From Nocardia australiensis (GTDB lineage: Bacteria; Actinomycetota; Actinomycetes; Mycobacteriales; Mycobacteriaceae): a stretch of DNA of 64,000 nucleotides. The stretch is from assembly GCF_020733705.1 (NCBI RefSeq), contig NZ_JAJFZM010000004.1, forward strand, positions 1-64,000. The letters are read 5' to 3'. This document shows positions 27,220 to 36,521 of the stretch, piece after piece. Every line of letters starts with the position of its first letter. Within the stretch, counting starts at the first letter, position 1. The notes under the pieces are model-generated. The model did no database searches and was not told where the DNA came from. It saw nothing but the letters and a program-made list of their open reading frames with translations. The position numbers were made by a program, and so were the translations under genes.

Positions 27220-27440
27220 GCTGTCCTCCGATTCCATTGCCTGGTGCGGGTATCGGTGCTCGGTCGGCGGCACGAAGGTCTCCTTGATGGTGCGCGCCGA
27301 GATCCAGCGCATCAGGTTCTGGGCCGATCCCGCCTTGTCGTCGGTGCCCGAAGCGCGCGCCCGGCGCGTTCGGCGCTGCCAGGGGCGAACGCGCCCACCG
27401 GCTCGTTGAGCGGCTGCGGTGTGGTCACGATAGCGTCCAT
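27217..27440 (-). pseudogene. pruA: PruA (pyrroline-5-carboxylate/glutamate-semialdehyde dehydrogenase), internally deleted
   Basis: The gene keeps its ribosome site (AGGAG just before ATG 27440) and first residues (MDAIVTTPQPLNEPVGAFAP). About 30 codons in, it jumps out of frame to the C-terminus: RASGTDDKAGSAQNLMRW, then RTIKETFVPPTEHRYPH. A normal PruA has about 540 residues, so roughly 470 including the catalytic Cys are deleted. It lies divergent from an intact PucR regulator and just upstream of the proline dehydrogenase remnant, so proline catabolism from this locus is lost. Confidence 0.88.
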
Positions 27441-27583
27441 GGTTACTCCTCCTTTTCTTCGGGTCAGGTCCGAAGTCAACACCGGAAAAGTGCCCGGAGG
27501 ATGAGCCAACCGGACAAAGATGGGATGTGTGCGTTGTCCGGTTGGCCGAACACAACGCGCAGGTGCGTGAACGGAGGCAGGTC

Positions 27584-28846
27584 GTGGCGAATAAGAGTGA
27601 GATCGAAGCGGGTGTCGCGCTGCGGGAGGTGGTCACCACCGATATCGACCTGTTCGGCCTGGCCCAGATGGTCGCCAAGAACGCGGGCGGCATGGTGTCC
27701 ATCGAGGACCCGCAGTCGCATGTGCTGGCCTATTCCGCCGCGGACGGGACCGCCGATCAGCTACGGGTGCTATCGATCCTCGGCCGCGAGGGCCCGCGCG
27801 ACTATCTGCGGGTGCTGCAGAAGCGTGGCGTGTTCGACCGCCTGCGCCGCACCGATGACGTGATCGATGTGCCCGCGGACGAAGAGTTGGGCATCAAACG
27901 ACGACTGGTCGTCAGCATCCGTTTGCCGCGCGGCGGTGGTGCGCCCCGGGTGCTCGGCGCGATCTGGCTACAGCAGGGCGACCGACCGCTCGAATCCGAT
28001 GCGGCGGAGATACTGCGGGGCGCATCGGCCATCGCCGCCCGCGTCATTTCCCGCAGCCTCGATGAGCCTTCGGCTGGGACTCGGCTGATTCATCGGCTGT
28101 TCGGAGCCGGTGGCGGCGGCATCGATATGGCCGAGGTGGCCGGCGCGCTCGATATTCCGGTGACCGGTCCGGCCGCGGTGGTCGGATTCGCGGTCACCGG
28201 CGTGGCGAAACGGCCGACCGAGGGACCCGGCTTGGCGGGCATGCTTCGCTTGCACGCCAGCTCTTTTCGGCGTGACGCGGTAGTCACCGCGCTCGATGAT
28301 CGGGTGTACGTTCTGCTGCCCCGCTACCGATCCGAGCGCGCGGTCACCGCGTGGGCCCGACAGCTGGTCGAGCAGTTCGAATCGAAAGGTTCATTCGTGC
28401 TGCGCGCGGCCATCGCGCATTCCGTCGTCGACCTCGCCCACGTCGCCGGTGCCCGCATCGAGGTCGATCGGGTGCTCGACAGCACCGTGACGTCCTACCC
28501 CGGAGGCAGGGTCACCACGCTGGCCGAATCCCGCACGGCGGTACTGCTCGGCGAGGTTCTCGATGTCCTCGGCACCCATTCGGAATTGCACGACCCGCGC
28601 CTGGACGAATTATTGGCCTACGACCGCAAACACTCCGCCAACCTGCGCGAAAGCGTCGAGACGTATCTGCGTGAACACGGCGACGTGCGCAATTCCGCGA
28701 CCGCACTCCAGGTCCACCCCAACACTCTGCGCTATCGAATCCGGCGGGTGGAAGAAATTCTCGGCATGCACCTCGACGACCACGCCGACCGCCTGCTGTT
28801 GGACCTGCAACTCGCCTTGCATCGGCGCAGCACCGGGAAGAGTTGA
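27584..28846 (+). CDS. PucR family transcriptional regulator beside the dead proline operon
   Basis: About 420 residues with the PucR/CdaR layout: an N-terminal sensory part (about 20-160, GAF-like), a middle GGDEF-like domain, and the C-terminal HTH_30 domain (YLREHGDVRNSATALQVHPN, then TLRYRIRRVEEILG). PucR-type regulators next to pruA activate proline use in mycobacteria and relatives (PruC), and the divergent position to pruA fits. Its targets here are pseudogenes, yet this ORF is intact. The GTG at 27584 has GGAGG 6 bases upstream and is a better start than in-frame GTG 27527. Confidence 0.85.
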   Translation: MANKSEIEAGVALREVVTTDIDLFGLAQMVAKNAGGMVSIEDPQSHVLAYSAADGTADQLRVLSILGREGPRDYLRVLQKRGVFDRLRRTDDVIDVPADEELGIKRRLVVSIRLPRGGGAPRVLGAIWLQQGDRPLESDAAEILRGASAIAARVISRSLDEPSAGTRLIHRLFGAGGGGIDMAEVAGALDIPVTGPAAVVGFAVTGVAKRPTEGPGLAGMLRLHASSFRRDAVVTALDDRVYVLLPRYRSERAVTAWARQLVEQFESKGSFVLRAAIAHSVVDLAHVAGARIEVDRVLDSTVTSYPGGRVTTLAESRTAVLLGEVLDVLGTHSELHDPRLDELLAYDRKHSANLRESVETYLREHGDVRNSATALQVHPNTLRYRIRRVEEILGMHLDDHADRLLLDLQLALHRRSTGKS

Positions 28847-28947
28847 TCGGAGCGGTCGAGTTCACCGATATGCCATGGCGTGGGCGTCTCGACCGGTGTG
28901 CGGTTCGTTGCCTGTGACGTACTCGCGTGTCGGCGACCGATAGTTGG

Positions 28948-29850
28948 TCAACTCAGGTAGGTCCCGTACCAGTCCAGCACGCGTCGCCATGCTTCGGTCG
29001 CGGCGGCGGCACTGTATCGGGGCCCGGTGTCGTTGAAGAACGCGTGATCGGCGTCCGGAGCCACGAAAACCTCGTAGGGCAGCCCGGCCCGCTGCAATGC
29101 CGCCTCGGCTGTGGGCCGGGACGCGTTGACGCGCGCGTCCAGCGCGGCGTAGACGGCGAGCACTGCGGCCTTCGAGCCGGCAAGATCGCTGTTGTCCGGG
29201 AATGGTCCATAGAACGGCGTCGCCGCGGCCAACTTCGGTGCGCCCGACGCCAGCAGTGACCACACCAGTCCGCCACCGAAGCAGAAGCCGGTGGTGCCCA
29301 GCTTTCTTCCCGGCACTCGTCGCTCGAGTTCATCGACACCTGCCGCGAGATCGGCATTGAACTGATCCTGGGAGATATTGCTGAGCGCGGCAGTGGCGGC
29401 CGCCGGGTCGGTGAAGGTCGTGGTGCCGCCCACCTCGGAGAGCAGGTCGACCGCGAGGGCGGAGTATCCGGCGCCGGCGAAACGTCCGGCGACCGAGCGA
29501 ATGTGGTCGGTGAGCCCTTTATTCTCGTGAATCACGAGCACGCCGCCGCGTGGCTGTTCGGCCGCCGCCCACGCGGCCTGCAAGGTGCGACCGTCGGGGC
29601 CGGGGAAGGTGATCGGAGAGGTACGTAGCGCGGTGCTCGTGCCCGGCGGGGCGAGGGCCGCTGATCCGGTTGCCGATGGCGCCGGGCTCGAGGTCTTATT
29701 GTCACTCGAACAGGCCGCCAGTACCGCCACTGCGGCCGGGGCGCCCAGGCCGAGCAGTCCGAGACGACGCAAAGCCTCGCGCCTGGTCAACAACCCGTCG
29801 GCATGATCGGCAGCGATTTCCTCGACGATGTAGCGCTGCAACGGCGTCAT
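28948..29850 (-). CDS. Exported dienelactone hydrolase family protein
   Basis: A 300-residue alpha/beta hydrolase. The N-terminal region has an RR pair (LLTRREALRRLGLLGLGAPA) and a lipobox (VLAAC), suggesting Tat export and lipidation. The catalytic Cys-Asp-His set is visible: GFCFGGG, AALDARV and DADHAFFND. The conserved Glu sits in IHENKGL. Dienelactone hydrolases cleave lactones in chloroaromatic breakdown, but the exported family members have unknown substrates. A single-gene unit; the next gene upstream on the same strand is another hydrolase 166 bases away. Confidence 0.88.
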   Translation of the reverse strand: MTPLQRYIVEEIAADHADGLLTRREALRRLGLLGLGAPAAVAVLAACSSDNKTSSPAPSATGSAALAPPGTSTALRTSPITFPGPDGRTLQAAWAAAEQPRGGVLVIHENKGLTDHIRSVAGRFAGAGYSALAVDLLSEVGGTTTFTDPAAATAALSNISQDQFNADLAAGVDELERRVPGRKLGTTGFCFGGGLVWSLLASGAPKLAAATPFYGPFPDNSDLAGSKAAVLAVYAALDARVNASRPTAEAALQRAGLPYEVFVAPDADHAFFNDTGPRYSAAAATEAWRRVLDWYGTYLS

Positions 29851-30016
29851 GGACTCAGCCTAGGACTGTCACGCCGGACGGTATGCCAACTCGGCGGCAT
29901 CCACCGGCTACCGGCCGTTGCGCGTACGCGACACGCTGTTCTGATCCTGGCCGGCAGGATCGTGGCAATGGCGGTATCGGCGTTCGGCGCGGGGCCGGAC
30001 GCCGATACCGGTCACG

Positions 30017-30778
30017 TCAGTCCGAAGCCGTGTCGGTGGCCCGGCCGAGGTGGCGGGCGAAGAACCGGGCCGAGCTGTCGCGCTCGTATTCGGGCACCTG
30101 GTTGTGCCTGCCCGGGTGGGCGTGCAGTGTCTTTTCCTTCGAGGCGAAGGCGTCGAACAACGCGACCCCGCAGGTGCGGTCCATTTCCTCCTCGTCCCAC
30201 GGAATCCGGTACTCGACCGGGACGGTGATCTTTTTTGCCGCCTCGATCAGAGCGTCGTCCACGAAAACCCCACCGAAGCTCAGGGCGGCGATCCGGGATT
30301 CGACCGCCGTCAACAGCAGCCCGGTCACGACGCCCAACGTCATGCCGCCGTAGCCGATCGGCGCTTCGGCGCCGATCTCGGGCAGCGCCTGCAGGGCGTC
30401 CAGGGTCGCCTGCCATTCCGGCACCGCACGCTCCGCCAGCGACATGTTGTAGTCGATGACGATCGGGGCGATCGGCTCGCCCGCCGCCCGGGCCTGATGG
30501 ATCGCCTCGGCCCACTGTTGATCCTGAAGGTTTCGCGGCCGGTCACCATGTCCGGGCGCGTCGATGGCGGCGACGGTGAACCCATAGGTGGTCACGCTGT
30601 GGAGTGCACCGGCTACCAGCCCCGGCGCCTTCTTGTGCATGCCGCCGCTGTGCCCCGACAGCAGCAGCGGTGCGCCAACGGTTCCGGATGTGGGCGACCA
30701 GAGCACGCCGGTGATCTCATCCAGGGTGAAGTTACGTTCGATGACACCGTTCGATGATGTCTCAGAGGTGAAATGCAT
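30017..30778 (-). CDS. Alpha/beta hydrolase with Thr at the nucleophile elbow
   Basis: A 253-residue cytosolic alpha/beta hydrolase (dienelactone-hydrolase-like). It has an oxyanion-side HSGGMHK, DAPGHGDRP after strand 4, and a C-terminal HPGRHNQVP region that could hold the catalytic His. The nucleophile elbow, normally GxSxG, reads GYGGMTLG, so Thr stands where Ser is expected. Either Thr acts or the enzyme is inactive. GAAAGG lies seven bases before the ATG. No close partner. Confidence 0.75.
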   Translation of the reverse strand: MHFTSETSSNGVIERNFTLDEITGVLWSPTSGTVGAPLLLSGHSGGMHKKAPGLVAGALHSVTTYGFTVAAIDAPGHGDRPRNLQDQQWAEAIHQARAAGEPIAPIVIDYNMSLAERAVPEWQATLDALQALPEIGAEAPIGYGGMTLGVVTGLLLTAVESRIAALSFGGVFVDDALIEAAKKITVPVEYRIPWDEEEMDRTCGVALFDAFASKEKTLHAHPGRHNQVPEYERDSSARFFARHLGRATDTASD

Positions 30779-31082
30779 GGTGTTGCCTTTCGGGATTGCC
30801 TTGTCGAGGCGCTCCCGGCGACACCTACGTCAATCGCCGAACCGTGAACACGAGTGGGAGCACCCACATGGTTATTGCGTTCATGGGTCTCACCTCCTCG
30901 CGTGATGTCACGGTCTCGCGCACGCTATCAAGCCGAACCGAATCCCGTCCATCCTATTTCTTGCCCACCGACTCGACCGGCTGTCGACACGCTTATCCGC
31001 CACCGACCGCGCGGTTCAAGGAGGGCCGGAACGATCGTTCGCGAAACACATTGCCGCACGGATTGTTTCGGCCGGCAGCTGC
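30779..31082. other. Intergenic region, no gene seen
   Basis: About 300 bases between the start of the hydrolase gene and the end of the MarR gene, both on the minus strand. It should hold the hydrolase promoter. No supported ORF, repeat or strong terminator was noticed. Confidence 0.4.
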
Positions 31083-31532
31083 TCAGGTAACCGATTCGGT
31101 TGGGTGCTCGTCGACCGAATCGAGTGTGGCGAGTAACTCGCGGAGCGTTTCGCGTTGTTCGGGGGAGAGGGCGGCGAATAGCTCTGTCGCGGCCTCTCGA
31201 CGAGTGGTGGCCATTCGCGTCAGAACTGAGCGGCCTGCTTCGGTGGGGGTGATCAGGGTGGAGCGACGGTTCGACGGGTCGGCGGTGCGGGTCACCAGGC
31301 CTGCGGACTCGAGTGCGTCGACGACGGTGGTCGCCGAGCGCGGGACGATCTCGAGCCGTTCGGCCAGCGCGGCCATGCGCAGCGGTTCGTGCTGTCTTGC
31401 GATGATGCGCAACGCGCGAGCCTGGGCGGGGGTGAGGCCCAGCGGCGCGAGCCGGGTCGCCTGATTGCGGCGTATCCGTTTGGCGGCGCGCAGAAACAGC
31501 TCGGGCAGGTCACTTTCGGGAGCGGAATCCAC
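31083..31532 (-). CDS. MarR family regulator divergent from an ABC exporter
   Basis: A 149-residue MarR winged-helix protein: RLAPLGLTPAQARALRIIAR, the HTH AALAERLEIVPRSATTVVDA, and the wing TADPSNRRSTLITPTEAGR. GTG start. It is divergent from the ABC exporter at 31618 across an 85-base gap containing a perfect inverted repeat, so it very likely represses that exporter and itself. Confidence 0.9.
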   Translation of the reverse strand: MDSAPESDLPELFLRAAKRIRRNQATRLAPLGLTPAQARALRIIARQHEPLRMAALAERLEIVPRSATTVVDALESAGLVTRTADPSNRRSTLITPTEAGRSVLTRMATTRREAATELFAALSPEQRETLRELLATLDSVDEHPTESVT

Positions 31533-31549
31533 GGGTCTGAGCTTAACTC

Positions 31550-31567
31550 ATTATTCAGTGGAATAAT
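31550..31567. promoter_or_regulatory. MarR operator candidate (perfect 7-bp inverted repeat)
   Basis: ATTATTC, four bases (AGTG), GAATAAT: an A/T-rich perfect inverted repeat in G/C-rich DNA, 18 bases upstream of the MarR start and 50 bases upstream of the ABC exporter start. Flanking CTCA and TGAG extend the symmetry with a one-base shift. Size and place fit MarR operators. Confidence 0.65.
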
Positions 31568-31617
31568 TATGAGCCATACTCAGTTCTAGGAATAGTTTCT
31601 GCGAAAGGAGGGCGCCT

Positions 31618-33432
31618 ATGCCGCCCCCACGATCTCAACTCGGCCGGATCATGCGGCTCTTCCGGCCATATCGTGTCCGCCTGGCGCTGGTTGCCGCGCT
31701 GGTCGGCTTGTCTTCGATCGTCGGGCTCGCGTCGCCGTTCATGCTGCGTGGTGTCCTCGATGAGGCGCTGCCCAACGGCCGAACCGGCCTGTTGACTCTG
31801 CTGGCGGCCGGCATGGTCGCCGTCGCTATTTCGACCAGCGTGTTCGGCGTGCTCCAGACCTATCTGTCCACCGCGGTCGGCCAGGAGGTCATGCACGATC
31901 TGCGCTCGGCGGTCTACACCCAACTGCAGCGAATGCCGTTGTCGTTCTTCACCACCACCCGCACCGGCGAGGTCCAGTCGCGCATCGCCAACGACATCGG
32001 CGGCATGCAGTCGACGGTCACCTCGACCGCTACCTCGCTGGTCTCGAACTTCACCACCGTTGTCGCCTCGATCATCGCCATGATCGCGCTGGACTGGCGG
32101 CTGACCGCGGTCTCGCTGATCATGTTGCCGTTCTTCGTATGGGTGAGCCGCCGTGTCGGCGACGAACGACGCAAGATCACCGCGCAACGACAGCAGAAGC
32201 TCGCCGGTATGTCGGCGATCGTCGAGGAATCTCTCTCGGTGAGCGGTATCCTGCTCGGGCGCACCATGGGGCGGTCACCCGCACTGATCGACAATTTCGC
32301 CAGGGAGTCGCGCGGACTGGTCGACCTGGAGATTCGTGCGGGCATGGCAGGACGCTGGCGGCAGTCGACGATCCAGATCATCATGTCGGCGATGCCCGCT
32401 GTAATTTATTGGGTCGCCGGACTCACCGTCGCCGCCGGGCATCCGCTCGTCTCGATCGGCACGCTGGTCGCGTTCACCACCTTGCAGAACAGCCTGCTGC
32501 GGCCGATGGTGCAACTGCTGTACACGGGTGTCGAGGTACAGAGCTCGATGACACTGTTCGGACGGATCTTCGAGTACCTCGACCTGAAGCCCGATATCGA
32601 GGAACCGCTACGGCCGCAAGCGCTGCCGAACCCCGAGGGGGAGGTGCGCTTCGATCACGTCGGCTTCACCTACGGGCCGGGAACTCGAAATGTGCTCAGC
32701 GACATCGACATCACCGTTCCGGCCGGGACCAGTGTCGCGGTGGTCGGCGAAACCGGTTCCGGCAAGACCACTCTCGGCTATCTGGTGGCACGGCTCTACG
32801 ACGCGACCGCGGGACGAGTCACCATCGATGGAACCGATGTGCGTGAGCTGTCCTTCGCCGACCTGTCCGCCGCCGTCGGCGTGGTCTCGCAGGAGACCTA
32901 CCTGTTCCATGCGTCCGTGGCCGATAACCTTCGCTTCGCGAAACCCGATGCCACCGACGAGGAACTGCACGAAGCCGCGCGCGCCGCGCAGATCCACGAC
33001 CATATCGCGGGCCTGCCTGACGGCTACGACACCCTGGTCGGCGAGCGCGGTTATCGCTTCTCCGGTGGTGAGAAGCAACGGCTCGCGGTCGCCAGGGTCA
33101 TCCTGCGCAATCCGCCGATCCTGGTCTTGGACGAGGCGACGAGCGCACTGGACACCCGCACCGAACGTGAGGTCCAAGCCGCGATCGACGCATTGTCGGC
33201 GGGCCGCACCACGATCACCATCGCCCACCGCCTCTCCACTATTCGTGCCGCCGATCAGATCGTGGTCCTCGATCACGGCAGGCTCATCGAACGCGGAACC
33301 CACCATGAACTACTCGAACTCGACGGCCGCTACGCCGATCTTCTCGCCCGCGATGGCGACCTCGACTCGGATTTGGCCGCGTCCGATATCGAGTTGCTCG
33401 GTCCCGCAGTGGTTTTCGAGAAGGCCGAATAG
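31618..33432 (+). CDS. ABC exporter, fused permease-ATPase (half transporter)
   Basis: A 604-residue half-ABC exporter: a six-span membrane domain (about 15-310) and an ATPase (about 335-570). Walker A is GETGSGKTT, Q-loop VVSQETYLF, signature FSGGEKQR (Phe and Glu in place of the usual LSGGQ), Walker B ILVLDEATSALD, and H-loop IAHRLS. Such proteins dimerise and export drugs, lipids or peptides. A superb AAAGGAGGG site precedes the ATG. With a single half transporter here, homodimer or a partner elsewhere. Control by the divergent MarR protein is likely. Confidence 0.93.
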   Translation: MPPPRSQLGRIMRLFRPYRVRLALVAALVGLSSIVGLASPFMLRGVLDEALPNGRTGLLTLLAAGMVAVAISTSVFGVLQTYLSTAVGQEVMHDLRSAVYTQLQRMPLSFFTTTRTGEVQSRIANDIGGMQSTVTSTATSLVSNFTTVVASIIAMIALDWRLTAVSLIMLPFFVWVSRRVGDERRKITAQRQQKLAGMSAIVEESLSVSGILLGRTMGRSPALIDNFARESRGLVDLEIRAGMAGRWRQSTIQIIMSAMPAVIYWVAGLTVAAGHPLVSIGTLVAFTTLQNSLLRPMVQLLYTGVEVQSSMTLFGRIFEYLDLKPDIEEPLRPQALPNPEGEVRFDHVGFTYGPGTRNVLSDIDITVPAGTSVAVVGETGSGKTTLGYLVARLYDATAGRVTIDGTDVRELSFADLSAAVGVVSQETYLFHASVADNLRFAKPDATDEELHEAARAAQIHDHIAGLPDGYDTLVGERGYRFSGGEKQRLAVARVILRNPPILVLDEATSALDTRTEREVQAAIDALSAGRTTITIAHRLSTIRAADQIVVLDHGRLIERGTHHELLELDGRYADLLARDGDLDSDLAASDIELLGPAVVFEKAE

Positions 33433-33441
33433 ACGCGGTGA

Positions 33442-35205
33442 TCAGTCCTTCTTGGTGAGGACGCCGGTGATGGGGCCGAGAATTCCCGGCATGCTGTAGT
33501 TGAGCGTCCCGTCGGGGCGCAGGGTGAGCGTCGAGATCGAGCCGTTGTCCATGCAGTTGGTCGAGCTGTTGACCAACTGTGCTATCAGGGTTATCTCGTT
33601 GGTGCCCACGGTGTTCAAACTCTCGACGCGAGTGCACTTTTCGTGCGCGACCGAACCGGTGTTCGACGACTTCCCGATCTCCTCACCGGTCTTTCCGTCG
33701 CGGATTTTCAGGTCGATGTCGAAGGAGACGATCACGTCTCTGGCGACCCCGGTCCAGTGACCGACGAAAGCGGAAGGTACCGACGCGCCATCATCGGCGG
33801 CGGTGGTGGTGGATGTCGCGGAGGATGTTTCGACGGCGGCGGAGGATGCGGGCACCTGCGAGGTGGCGGCGGCGGTCGGCGTGGTGTCCGCCGCCGCGGT
33901 GGAGTCGCCCTTCAGTTGGCCCCCGATAACAAATGCGCCGCCCGCGACAACCACACAGGCCACCACCGCGCCGGTGATCAAGGCAACGCGACGCCCGCCC
34001 GAGCTCTTTTCCGGCCGCGCGGCGGGCGGCGGCGAATCTCCACTCGGGGGCGGTCCGGGCATGGCTGCCCGCTGGTATCCGGACCACTGCTGGGGCGCGT
34101 CATGCTGCCCTGACCAGCTGCTTTGCGTCGCCTCGTCGCTATAGGACAGCGGGGGCTGAGGCGAGCCGACCGACTGCGCGGGTGCCCCGTAATGTCCGGC
34201 GTCCCGCGTCCGGGATTGGATCGTCGGTAGGTAGCCCTGTTCCAGCCGCGAGATCGTCGGGTCCGACCGCGACGGATCCATCGGCTGCCCGCGCAATGAA
34301 TCGGGCACCCGGACCGGACCGGAGTCCAGGTCCAGCAGTTGCACCGCCCTTCTGCTCACCTCTTCGAGCACCGGGGCGGGTAGCCAGCCCGCGCGCTGGG
34401 GGACGCCGATGTCCTGTAGCGCGGCGAGCAGCTGATCGGGCGTCGGGCGGGCGGCGGCGTCCTTGGCCAGGCAGGCGGCGATCAATGGACGCAGCCGCTG
34501 CGGCACACCATCGAGCTGCGGCTCCTCGTAGACCACGCGGAACAGCATCTGCACTGTGTCGCCGACGCCGAAGGGACCGTGCCCGGTCGCCGCGAACACA
34601 AGGACCCCGCCGAGCGCGAACACGTCGGCCGCCGGGCCGACCGGCGAGGCGAGCACCTGCTCGGGGCACATGAAACTCGGTGAGCCGATGACACTGCCGG
34701 TGGTGGTGAGCGCGCTGTCCTCGATCGCGCGGGCAATGCCGAAGTCGATCACCTTGGGTCCGTCGATGGCCAGTAGCACATTCGACGGCTTCAGGTCGCG
34801 GTGCACGACGCCGACCCCGTGGACCGCGATCAGCGCCTCGGCGAGTCCGTGCGCGAGTACCAGCAGTGCGTTCTCGGTGAACGGGCCGAACTGGTCGACA
34901 GCCTCGGTGAGCGAGAACCCCGCGACGTAACCGGTCGCCAGCCACGGCGGATCGGCGTCGACGTCGGCATCGAGTACCGCGGCCGTGAACTGCCCGCCGA
35001 CCCGCCGCGCCGCTGTGACCTCCCGCCGGAAGCGCTCACGGAACTGGGTGTCGCCTATCAGGTCGGGCCGGATGACCTTCACCGCGACCGTGCGGCCGCC
35101 CGCACTGCGTCCGAGGTATACCCGGCCCATGCCACCCGAGCCGAGCAGGCCCAGAAGCCGGTAGTCCCCGATCCACGCCGGATCGTCCATTTCAAGCGGT
35201 CGCAT
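33442..35205 (-). CDS. Receptor-like serine/threonine protein kinase
   Basis: A 587-residue Hanks-type kinase. The kinase domain (about 12-270) has the Gly loop LLGSGGMGRVYLG, Lys in VAVKVI, HRDLKPSN, DFG and a PEQV segment in place of APE. A Pro/Ser/Gln-rich linker follows, then one membrane span (about 410-432, ALITGAVVACVVVAGGAFVI), a Thr/Ala-rich external stalk and an exported domain of about 110 residues with two Cys. The external domain is not PASTA; it resembles small beta domains on other nocardial kinases. Its stop lies 9 bases from the convergent ABC exporter stop. Confidence 0.92.
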   Translation of the reverse strand: MRPLEMDDPAWIGDYRLLGLLGSGGMGRVYLGRSAGGRTVAVKVIRPDLIGDTQFRERFRREVTAARRVGGQFTAAVLDADVDADPPWLATGYVAGFSLTEAVDQFGPFTENALLVLAHGLAEALIAVHGVGVVHRDLKPSNVLLAIDGPKVIDFGIARAIEDSALTTTGSVIGSPSFMCPEQVLASPVGPAADVFALGGVLVFAATGHGPFGVGDTVQMLFRVVYEEPQLDGVPQRLRPLIAACLAKDAAARPTPDQLLAALQDIGVPQRAGWLPAPVLEEVSRRAVQLLDLDSGPVRVPDSLRGQPMDPSRSDPTISRLEQGYLPTIQSRTRDAGHYGAPAQSVGSPQPPLSYSDEATQSSWSGQHDAPQQWSGYQRAAMPGPPPSGDSPPPAARPEKSSGGRRVALITGAVVACVVVAGGAFVIGGQLKGDSTAAADTTPTAAATSQVPASSAAVETSSATSTTTAADDGASVPSAFVGHWTGVARDVIVSFDIDLKIRDGKTGEEIGKSSNTGSVAHEKCTRVESLNTVGTNEITLIAQLVNSSTNCMDNGSISTLTLRPDGTLNYSMPGILGPITGVLTKKD

Positions 35206-35338
35206 CGCGACGATGGTTCCCTTCGCATCGAGTCAGAACACCCGAAAGGCTACCCACCGGCCGATCGGGTCGTTCGGTTACGTCGATGTGCGGGGCCGGT
35301 CAGGCGCTCTGCTACCGGTGCCGTGCGCCCGGACCGGT

Positions 35339-36259
35339 TCAGAGCTGCGATTTCACCTGTGCGGCAATCAGTTCGAGGTGATCGAGGTCGGCGAGGTCGA
35401 GAATCTGGAGATAGATCCGGGAGGCGCCGATCTCGGCGTACTGTCCGATCTTGTCGACGACCTGGTTCGGCGACCCGGCCAGGCCATTGAACTTCAAGTC
35501 GTCCACGTCGCGGCCGATCGCCTCGGCGCGGCGCTCGATCTCGGCGTCCGTGGTGCCGACACAGGCGATCAGAGCGCTCGAGTAGACCATTTCGTCCGCC
35601 TGCCGCCCGCGGGCTTCCACAGCCGCCCGGACCCGATCGAACTGCTGCGCGCTGCTCTCGACCGAGGAGAACGGCATATTGAACTCGTTGGCGTATTCGG
35701 CGGCCAGACGCGGGGTGCGGGTGGTGCCCTGACCGCCGATCAGCACCGGAATCGGGTTCTGAACCGGTTTGGGCAGCGCGGGGGAGTCGGTCAGCTGGTA
35801 GTGCTCACCGGTGAAGTCGAAGGTGTCGCCGAGTTTGGTCGACCACAGGCCGGTGATGATCGCGAGTTGTTCCTCGAGACGATCGAACTTGTTGTCCGGG
35901 AATGGAATTCCGTAGGCGGCGTGCTCCTCGGCGAACCAGCCACTGCCAAGGCCGAGTTCGACGCGCCCGCCGGACATCTGATCGACCTGGGCGACCTGAA
36001 TGGCCAGTGGGCCGGGCAGTCGGAAGGTGGCGGCGGTGACGAGGGTGCCGAGGCGAATCCGCTCGGTTTCCCTGGCCAGCCCCGCGAGGGTGATCCAGGC
36101 GTCGGTCGGACCTGGCAGGCCGTCGGCCGAGCCCATCTGCAGGTAGTGGTCGGAGCGGAAGAACGCGTCGTATCCCAAATCCTCGGCGGCCTTCGCGACG
36201 GTGAGCAGGGTGTCGTAGTCGGCGCCCTGCTGCGGCTCTGTGAAGATACGTAGTTCCAT
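35339..36259 (-). CDS. LLM class F420-dependent oxidoreductase
   Basis: A luciferase-like flavin/F420 oxidoreductase of 306 residues from ATG 36259. Family marks are ELRIFTEPQQGADYDTLL, SDHYLQMG, the core VAQVDQMSGGRVELGLGSGW, and the late segment PIPVLIGGQGTTRTPRLAAE. An upstream in-frame start at 36286 would add nine non-conserved residues; I prefer the start that matches the family's usual first residues (R-I-F-T-E). Substrate unknown. Transcribed alone, with the Ser/Thr kinase start 134 bases downstream. Confidence 0.88.
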   Translation of the reverse strand: MELRIFTEPQQGADYDTLLTVAKAAEDLGYDAFFRSDHYLQMGSADGLPGPTDAWITLAGLARETERIRLGTLVTAATFRLPGPLAIQVAQVDQMSGGRVELGLGSGWFAEEHAAYGIPFPDNKFDRLEEQLAIITGLWSTKLGDTFDFTGEHYQLTDSPALPKPVQNPIPVLIGGQGTTRTPRLAAEYANEFNMPFSSVESSAQQFDRVRAAVEARGRQADEMVYSSALIACVGTTDAEIERRAEAIGRDVDDLKFNGLAGSPNQVVDKIGQYAEIGASRIYLQILDLADLDHLELIAAQVKSQL

Positions 36260-36521
36260 GCTTGTTATGTTGCCCGAGGATGCCACTGCCGTCGCGCCGG
36301 GCGGTCACCAATCGGTCGTGTGACACTCGCGACGAGTTCTGGTATCGGGTCCGGCTCCGACGGTAGTACGTAGCCCTGGCAACGCCCTACTCGATGAAGA
36401 GATAGCGCGCGGGACCCGAACGATGAAGCCGGGCCCGCGCCTTGGCTAGTGTCTGATCCGGACGGCCGAGCGGCGTCGCCTCCGCGTGGCCGCGATCGAT
36501 GACCGACAGCCTAGGAGCGCG

